64,000 nucleotides of DNA from Phycisphaerales bacterium. GTDB taxonomy: Bacteria; Planctomycetota; Phycisphaerae; Phycisphaerales; UBA1924. The stretch is from the NCBI GenBank assembly GCA_020853975.1, contig JADYXW010000015.1, positions 1 to 64,000 of the forward strand, in the 5' to 3' direction. The notes below the pieces were generated by a model. That model saw only the letters and a list, made by a program, of their open reading frames with translations. It was not told where the DNA came from and searched no databases. Positions 61,402 to 64,000 of this stretch are shown one piece after another (position 1 is the stretch's first letter; every line of letters starts with the position of its first letter). The position numbers and the translations under genes were made by a program.

Positions 61402-62274
61402 GTGCGATTCACCTTTCTCGGCACGGGCACATCCTCGGGCATCCCCGCCATCGGGTGCGACTGCGCGACGTGCACCAGCCCGGACCCGCGCGACCAGCGC
61501 CTGCGCTGTGCCGCAAGCGTGCAGTTCATCGACGCGCAGGGCCGCCCGCGGGGCGTTCTGCTCGACGCGGGGCCGGACCTGCGCCAGCAGGTGCTCCGAT
61601 TCGGCGTGCGGCGCTGCGACGCCATCCTCTTCACGCACAACCACGTGGACCACGTCTTCGGGCTCGACGAAACCCGGCGCTTCAACGCGCTGCAGCGGGG
61701 CCCCATCGAGGTATACGCCGACGACCACACCATGGACTCGCTGGAGCGCGTCTACGAGCACATCTTCTCGCGCGACCAGAACGTGAACGACAGCTTCGTC
61801 GCCACGCTTCTCCCCAGACGCATCACGAGGCAGGAGATCGCCGCGGGAACGCCCCTGGACCTCTTCGGCGTGCGTGCCACCCCCATCCCGCTGCTGCACG
61901 GCAGGCTCCCGGTGCTCGGGTACCGGCTGGAGCCGGGCCCCGAGCTCGCCGCCACCATCGGCACACCACAGGCCGACCCGGAGGCACGGATCCCCGAACC
62001 ACCCTTCCCGCTGGCGTACTGCACGGACGTGAGCGCCATCCCCGCGGAGAGTTGGCCTCGTCTCTCGGGGCTGAGGACGCTAGTGCTGGATGCGCTGCGG
62101 CCTCGGCATCACCCGACCCACCTGACACTCGACCAGGCGATCGCCATCGCCCGGCGCGTGGGCGCGGAGCGCACGTACTTCATCCACATGTCGCACGACC
62201 TGGCCCACGAGGCGACCAGCCGCGAACTGCCGGAAGGAATGCACCTGGCCTACGACGGCCTGGTGCTGGGCTGA
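61402..62274 (+). CDS. PhnP-like metallo-beta-lactamase-fold hydrolase
   Basis: 290 residues from a [24 protein letters not shown] with CATC matches the zinc-site start of PhnP proteins, and [11 protein letters not shown] is the HxHxDH metal motif; further ligands fit YCTDVS and [11 protein letters not shown]. PhnP is a cyclic phosphodiesterase of phosphonate breakdown, but many bacteria without phosphonate genes have this family, so the physiological substrate is uncertain. No phn gene is nearby. Confidence 0.9.
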   Translation: MRFTFLGTGTSSGIPAIGCDCATCTSPDPRDQRLRCAASVQFIDAQGRPRGVLLDAGPDLRQQVLRFGVRRCDAILFTHNHVDHVFGLDETRRFNALQRGPIEVYADDHTMDSLERVYEHIFSRDQNVNDSFVATLLPRRITRQEIAAGTPLDLFGVRATPIPLLHGRLPVLGYRLEPGPELAATIGTPQADPEARIPEPPFPLAYCTDVSAIPAESWPRLSGLRTLVLDALRPRHHPTHLTLDQAIAIARRVGAERTYFIHMSHDLAHEATSRELPEGMHLAYDGLVLG

Positions 62275-62280
62275 CCGGGC

Positions 62281-63792
62281 TCAGCCACCGGCGATCACGC
62301 CCGCCGCGTCGTCGAGCACGCGTGAGGCGTCCCGGCTTGTCGGGGCCTCCGCAATGAGCCTCATGATCGGCTCCGTGTTGCTCGCGCGCACGTGCAGCCA
62401 GGCCTTGCCCGCGAGCGGGCCGCCCGTGAAATCCACCCAGGCGCCGTCCTGGCGGTCCACCCGATGGTCTCGGTACGCGCGGCTGATCTTCTCCACCGCC
62501 CGTGTCGCGGCGGCGCGGTCCGGCAGGTCCACCTTACGCTTGACGATCGCGTACGACGGCACGCCGGCGATGAGGCTGCTCAGTGTGCGCCGTGAGCCGC
62601 CGGCGTGGAGCAGCCGAAGGGTGAGGGCCATGCCGGAGAGTGAGTCGCGGACGTACGCAACGCGGGGCCAGATGATCCCGCCATTGCCCTCCCCGCCGCA
62701 GACCACCGTGCGGCCCTCGGCGGCGAGTCGTTTCATCGCGGCGACCACGTGGGCCTCGCCCACCGCGGTGCGAACGACCTCGGCGCCGTACCGGCCCGCG
62801 ACATCGTCGAGCATGCGCGAGGTGCTGAGGTTTGTCACGAGGACCGCGTGCTCGGTGCGGGCGCCGGCGGCGCGCATCCCCTCGAGCAGCGCCATGGCGC
62901 TCAGCACAAGCGTGTATTCCTCGCCGATATAGCGGCCGGTCTCGTCGATCAGCGCCAGGCGGTCCGCGTCCGGGTCCTGGGCGAAGCCCGCGTCGCAGCC
63001 CCCTTCACGCACCGCGTCGCACAGCCCGCCCGGGAGCGTGAGATTCTCGGCGGTGGGCTCGGGCGGGTGGGAGAAGACTCCCGACGGGTCGGCGCCGATG
63101 TGCAGGATCTCGTCGCAGCCCAGGGACTCCAGGCACAGGCGGGTCGCCTCGATGCCCGAGCCGTTGACCGAGTCCGCCGCCACCTTCAGCCCGTGGCCCA
63201 GCGACGACGAAAACTCGCACAGGCCCGCGGCCTCCATCGCCTCCATCACCCGGTCCACGTGCTCTTCCGCGGCGGACTCATCTGTGCGGAGCGTGCCCAG
63301 GCCCGACCACGACTTCAGCGTGCGCGGGCCGTTCCTGAAGCGGTCGATGATCGCGTTCGCAACGTCCGGGGGCGGAGCGCACGCGGCGCTGCCGTGCTCG
63401 CCGCCCTCCGCGACGAGGCACTTGAGCCCGCACCAGGGTTGCGGATTGTGGCTCGCGGTGATCTCCATGCCCGCAACAAGCCCTGACGGGGCCCCGGGTT
63501 GGGGGCGGGTCCGCGCCAGGTGGTCGGTCATCACCGCGGTGGTGGGAGTGGTCGCGACGCCCAGGTCAACCACGTCGCAGCCGGAGGCCAGCAGGCCCGC
63601 CACCGCCGCCGACCGCACCATGTCGCTCCCGCGCCTGCCATCGCGACCCAGGACGACCCTCACCGGCCTGCCGCCGGCCCGCTCCTGGAGCCAACCCCCA
63701 AAGGCCCCCCCGAAACCGGCGGCGACCTCCGGAGTCAGAGAGTCCCCAAGCACGCCCCGACATCCGGATACGGAGAGCATCAGCGATGACAT
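62281..63792 (-). CDS. Phosphoglucosamine mutase / phosphohexomutase (GlmM/PMM family)
   Basis: 503 residues. Phosphoserine loop TASHNPQPW, metal loop DPDADRLAL, sugar-binding GGEGNGGII and phosphate-binding RASNTEPIMRLI follow in the order of alpha-D-phosphohexomutases. It interconverts hexosamine or hexose 6- and 1-phosphates to feed peptidoglycan, lipid A or polysaccharide precursors. GGEGNGG points away from classic GlmM (GGEQSGH) towards the wider phosphomannomutase-type group, so the substrate is left open. TAGTCT sits 7 nt before the ATG at 63792; the open frame continues upstream but is not conserved-looking. Confidence 0.9.
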   Translation of the reverse strand: MSSLMLSVSGCRGVLGDSLTPEVAAGFGGAFGGWLQERAGGRPVRVVLGRDGRRGSDMVRSAAVAGLLASGCDVVDLGVATTPTTAVMTDHLARTRPQPGAPSGLVAGMEITASHNPQPWCGLKCLVAEGGEHGSAACAPPPDVANAIIDRFRNGPRTLKSWSGLGTLRTDESAAEEHVDRVMEAMEAAGLCEFSSSLGHGLKVAADSVNGSGIEATRLCLESLGCDEILHIGADPSGVFSHPPEPTAENLTLPGGLCDAVREGGCDAGFAQDPDADRLALIDETGRYIGEEYTLVLSAMALLEGMRAAGARTEHAVLVTNLSTSRMLDDVAGRYGAEVVRTAVGEAHVVAAMKRLAAEGRTVVCGGEGNGGIIWPRVAYVRDSLSGMALTLRLLHAGGSRRTLSSLIAGVPSYAIVKRKVDLPDRAAATRAVEKISRAYRDHRVDRQDGAWVDFTGGPLAGKAWLHVRASNTEPIMRLIAEAPTSRDASRVLDDAAGVIAGG

Positions 63793-63799
63793 AGACCAA

Positions 63800-63805
63800 A
63801 GACTA
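63800..63805 (-). promoter_or_regulatory. Putative -10 hexamer of the hexomutase gene
   Basis: Minus-strand TAGTCT ends 7 nt before the ATG at 63792. The remaining 195 nt to the window edge hold a plus-strand open stretch after GTG 63931 that I cannot identify. Confidence 0.4.
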
Positions 63806-64000
63806 GGGGCTTGCGGCGACCAAACATTTTCCAAAACGCCAACGGAATCGGATGAATCAGGAGCGCGGGTGGTGCCGAGAAGGAGGGCTGTTCCAAGTAA
63901 TTCACAGAAACGGGTTGTTTCTTTTGTGCCGTGATGCACATTCAGGGCGGCCGCAAGGCCAGATCCCGCGGGAGCACTGGGGTCCGCCCAAGCGTTGAAG

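Noticed and set aside
63931..64000. Possible plus-strand gene starting near the right edge
   Set aside because: Only about 22 codons visible, no Shine-Dalgarno at proper distance, no TANNNT hexamer, not recognisable.

Overview
The window is high-GC, densely coded bacterial DNA and most likely a chromosome segment of a planctomycete of the class Phycisphaerae. Four things point there: a GC-type dockerin tail with two tandem repeats on a secreted protein (25946-27172), a LEPR-XLL-type surface-protein N-terminus on a cyclophilin fusion (39836-42082), several small four-Cys zinc-ribbon membrane proteins, and LptF/LptG plus LpxL-type genes in an otherwise planctomycete-like gene set. The assignment rests on protein features read by eye, not on a search. 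I found no rRNA, tRNA, CRISPR array, insertion sequence or prophage.

Layout. 1-2.8 kb: partial threonine dehydrogenase, a GspF/PilC-type protein and three small membrane proteins. 2.8-13.5 kb: a minus-strand envelope block. lptF, an ArnT/PMT-like glycosyltransferase, a PAP2 phosphatase and lptG form one tight unit, followed upstream by an FmdB-like protein, a receiver-only regulator, an LpxL-like acyltransferase, a membrane coiled-coil protein with a BRCT-like end, and a TPR/GT41 (OGT-like) transferase. 14.8-18.1 kb: an odd divergent pair, an adenylate-kinase-like/deoxyribosyltransferase-like protein and a stand-alone nitrilase-fold protein. 18.1-24 kb: lysS, an Rrf2 regulator, a P1B-4-type metal ATPase, DUF456 and other membrane proteins. 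24-37 kb: secreted proteins (DNRLRE, S1/P1 nuclease, dockerin), a 2-hydroxyacid dehydrogenase, an isolated nuoE, a Coa1-like protein, clpB, a lipoprotein, MuiA-like and SpoVR. 37-44.4 kb: two GT2 transferases, the cyclophilin surface protein, an MsbA-like ABC exporter and a coupled zinc-finger protein. 44.4-51.9 kb: two YkgJ proteins, a cyclodeaminase-type protein, an SRPBCC-TIGR01777 fusion, dnaA with a candidate origin, mutM, tadA and tatC. 51.9-55.4 kb: an ECF sigma, an anti-sigma-like protein and a PDZ protein. 55.4-63.8 kb: a GH2 hydrolase, an FkbM methyltransferase, prkA, a PhnP-like hydrolase and a GlmM/PMM-type mutase.

How the genes fit together. The main theme is the cell envelope: lipid acylation, lipid glycosylation and dephosphorylation, LptFG-type export, an MsbA-like flippase, sugar transfer, a hexosamine/hexose phosphate mutase and Tat export. 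The second theme is stress and regulation: ClpB, PrkA/SpoVR, the sigma unit and the Rrf2-metal ATPase pair.

The most striking sequence-level signal is that at least sixteen start codons on both strands are preceded by a TANNNT hexamer ending 5-8 nt before the ATG or GTG. This arrangement would give leaderless mRNAs. Other genes in the window instead have a clear AGGAG-type Shine-Dalgarno. The hexamer settles several start choices and supports a few otherwise doubtful small genes.
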